DNA of 64,000 bases. It comes from Sipunculus nudus. Lineage: Eukaryota > Annelida > Sipuncula > Golfingiida > Sipunculidae. The notes under the pieces are model-generated. The model was not told where the DNA came from. It did not search any database and saw only the letters and a program-made list of their open reading frames with translations. Made by a program: the position numbers and the translations under genes. The stretch is from positions 69,545,453 to 69,609,452 of the forward strand of contig CM049311.1 of the NCBI GenBank assembly GCA_026874595.1. The letters run 5' to 3'. How positions within the stretch are numbered: position 1 is the stretch's first letter; each line of letters begins with the position of its first letter. Of the stretch, positions 62,524 to 64,000 are shown piece after piece.

Positions 62524-64000
62524 TTTTAGCGAACCTGTGAGCTAATGCGTTGGTGTGGCGGTGTCTGTCGTCTGTAAGTTAACCCAAACTGTCTCGAAAA
62601 CGACTCGAGCTAGCATCATGAAATTTAATGCAAAAACGAGCCATCTGAAAATCTCTGCATTTTCTTAGATTTTATAGAGAAAAGCTAAAAAATCTTCTCC
62701 TCCTAAACGGTCAAGCCAAATTGTTCAAAATTTCACAGAAATAATCTTTTATACCATCTCTCTCAAGTCGAATGGTTCAAGTTCGGTGAATATTGGCCGA
62801 GTTACAGGAAGTTGAACTTAGTCATCTGTCCAAAAAAAACATACTAAAAAGACAATCTCAGAAACACCCGGAGCCAAATTTAATGCCAGTGTTGGTTACA
62901 GGAGTCATATATGAAATCCAGGTATTGGTGGTGCCACCTGCATTGATCTTTTTTTTGTACGGGGGTCATTGGTCATCTGTACATTAACCCATAATTTCTT
63001 AGGAATAGCAGGAGCTAGCATCCCCAGATTTTATGCAATAATCTGTCACATATCAAATGTTTAGGGATTCAGCTTATTTATTATTTTTTTTTTTTGCTAT
63101 CTGCATTTACTTAGATTTTATAGGGAAAAAGCTGAAAAACCTTTAAAGTCGTCTTCTTGTAAACGGTCCAGCCAAATTGTTCAATATTTTAGAGAATGTC
63201 GTCAAAAGCTTAAGTCTATTTCAAACTGGGGACTGCAATAGTGTTCTTCTACAAAACTATTGTTTCAATTATAACTTCTGTAACATTGCACAAAAATTAT
63301 TCTTAAGTGGCCTTTGTTCAAGTTCACTTGAATGATTCTTGGCAGAATTATTGGACCTTTGACAATGAAAGGACTGCATCTTTTATCATTTTAGATATTT
63401 TGATAAAAAGATTATGAATATTTCAGCTTGAAAAAAAAGCATTTTAGCCAAAGTCTTTCAGTATGTGTAAACAGATCTACCAACAGGCCAAGATTGTGTC
63501 TGTATCTTTAATTAGGTTGAGAAACTGTCAACTGTTTCAGATTCGGCAACAGTTCAAGAGTTCATTCAGTGCAGCCAGATATAGGTCAAGAGTTCAATCA
63601 GTGCAGCCAAGCACAAGGCATGTGATCACCTCATGGGTGTCATGTGAACACCCCATTGGTGTCATGTGAACACCTCATGGGCACCATGTGATCACCTCAT
63701 GGGTAGCATGTAATCACCTCATGAGTATCATGTGATCATGGGTGTCATGCCCCTCAGGGCTGCATTTGGAGCCAATCTGTGAGCTGATGCAATGGTGTGG
63801 CTACTATTTCAGATTTGATAACACGCCAAATCTCAGTCTGGATCTATTTATAGCTTAGGCAACAGGTCAAGAGTTCACTCAGTGCAGTAGCTGCATTCTT
63901 TTTATAGCATTAGCAGACTGCCTTCTGCATCAGATTTGGCACCGAAGTTCAGCCTGGATCTATTTATAGCTTTGGCAATGAGTTCACTCAGTGCAGTAGC
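62524..64000 (+). mobile_element. Family C repeat nested in the host family C copy
   Basis: TTTTTA-GCGAACCTGTGAGC (62529) at the same relative position as the nested copy at 19416, so this composite may have spread as a unit. No 3' end within the window; how the right part divides between the two copies is unclear. Confidence 0.5.
63619..63750 (+). repeat. 22-bp minisatellite
   Basis: About six units of CATGTGATCACCTCATGGGT plus two bases, degraded in the last unit. Confidence 0.8.

Larger units (their letters stand above)
48637..64000 (+). mobile_element. Family C repeat, large nested host running off the window
   Basis: It starts TTTTTTTT-GCGAACCTGTGAGC (48639). C-type sequence continues in three pieces, 48637-49381, 50591-50782 and 62113 to the window end, which together align in order with 18047-19400 and 30747-32280. 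The gaps are filled by a G element and the LTR retrotransposon. The 3' end (CACAGGTTCGC plus hairpin) is not reached. Confidence 0.65.

Overview
The window is animal nuclear DNA, most likely from a bivalve or another mollusc. It is AT-rich and intron-rich, and crowded with dispersed repeats of the kind common in bivalves (starts such as TTTTTAGCTCAGCTGA and TATGCCCCCGCC, with runs of GTCCGTC). The organism call is an inference from repeat style. The window contains one real cellular gene, on the + strand: a USP6NL/RN-tre-like TBC-domain Rab GTPase-activating protein. Ten coding exons between 10617 and 34875 join in phase into 638 codons plus a stop. The start-codon exon was not found.

Layout: 1-10616 is upstream or 5' intronic DNA holding two nested repeats. 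10617-34875 is the TBC gene; its introns between exons 6 and 10 are filled with nested repeats. 34876-42754 is 3' UTR and quiet flank with a pogo-like MITE. 42755-47448 holds two further elements. 47810-64000 is a nest at least five levels deep: a G-type repeat holds a C-type repeat, which holds a complete-ended Ty3/gypsy-like LTR retrotransposon (50783-62112), which holds an L1-like LINE (55800-60907), which holds an E-type repeat (56858-58600).

The main result concerns at least five unrelated-looking repeat families (A, C, E, G, M). They share one terminal layout: a T-rich 5' edge, usually a 5' hairpin, a short subterminal inverted repeat, a 3' hairpin, and a CTAG-T or CTTG-T end. Several insertions can be compared with an unoccupied paralogous site in the same window. 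They lie between two Ts with no target-site duplication. That points to rolling-circle Helitron2/Helentron-type mobility rather than cut-and-paste. No Rep/helicase gene is present, so all copies would be non-autonomous.

The LTR element has 4-bp target duplications, a tRNA-Pro-type primer site and a polypurine tract. Its domain order is protease, integrase, RT, RNase H (integrase before RT), like the Gmr1 group. It is broken by stop codons, frameshifts, an internal duplication and RT deletions.
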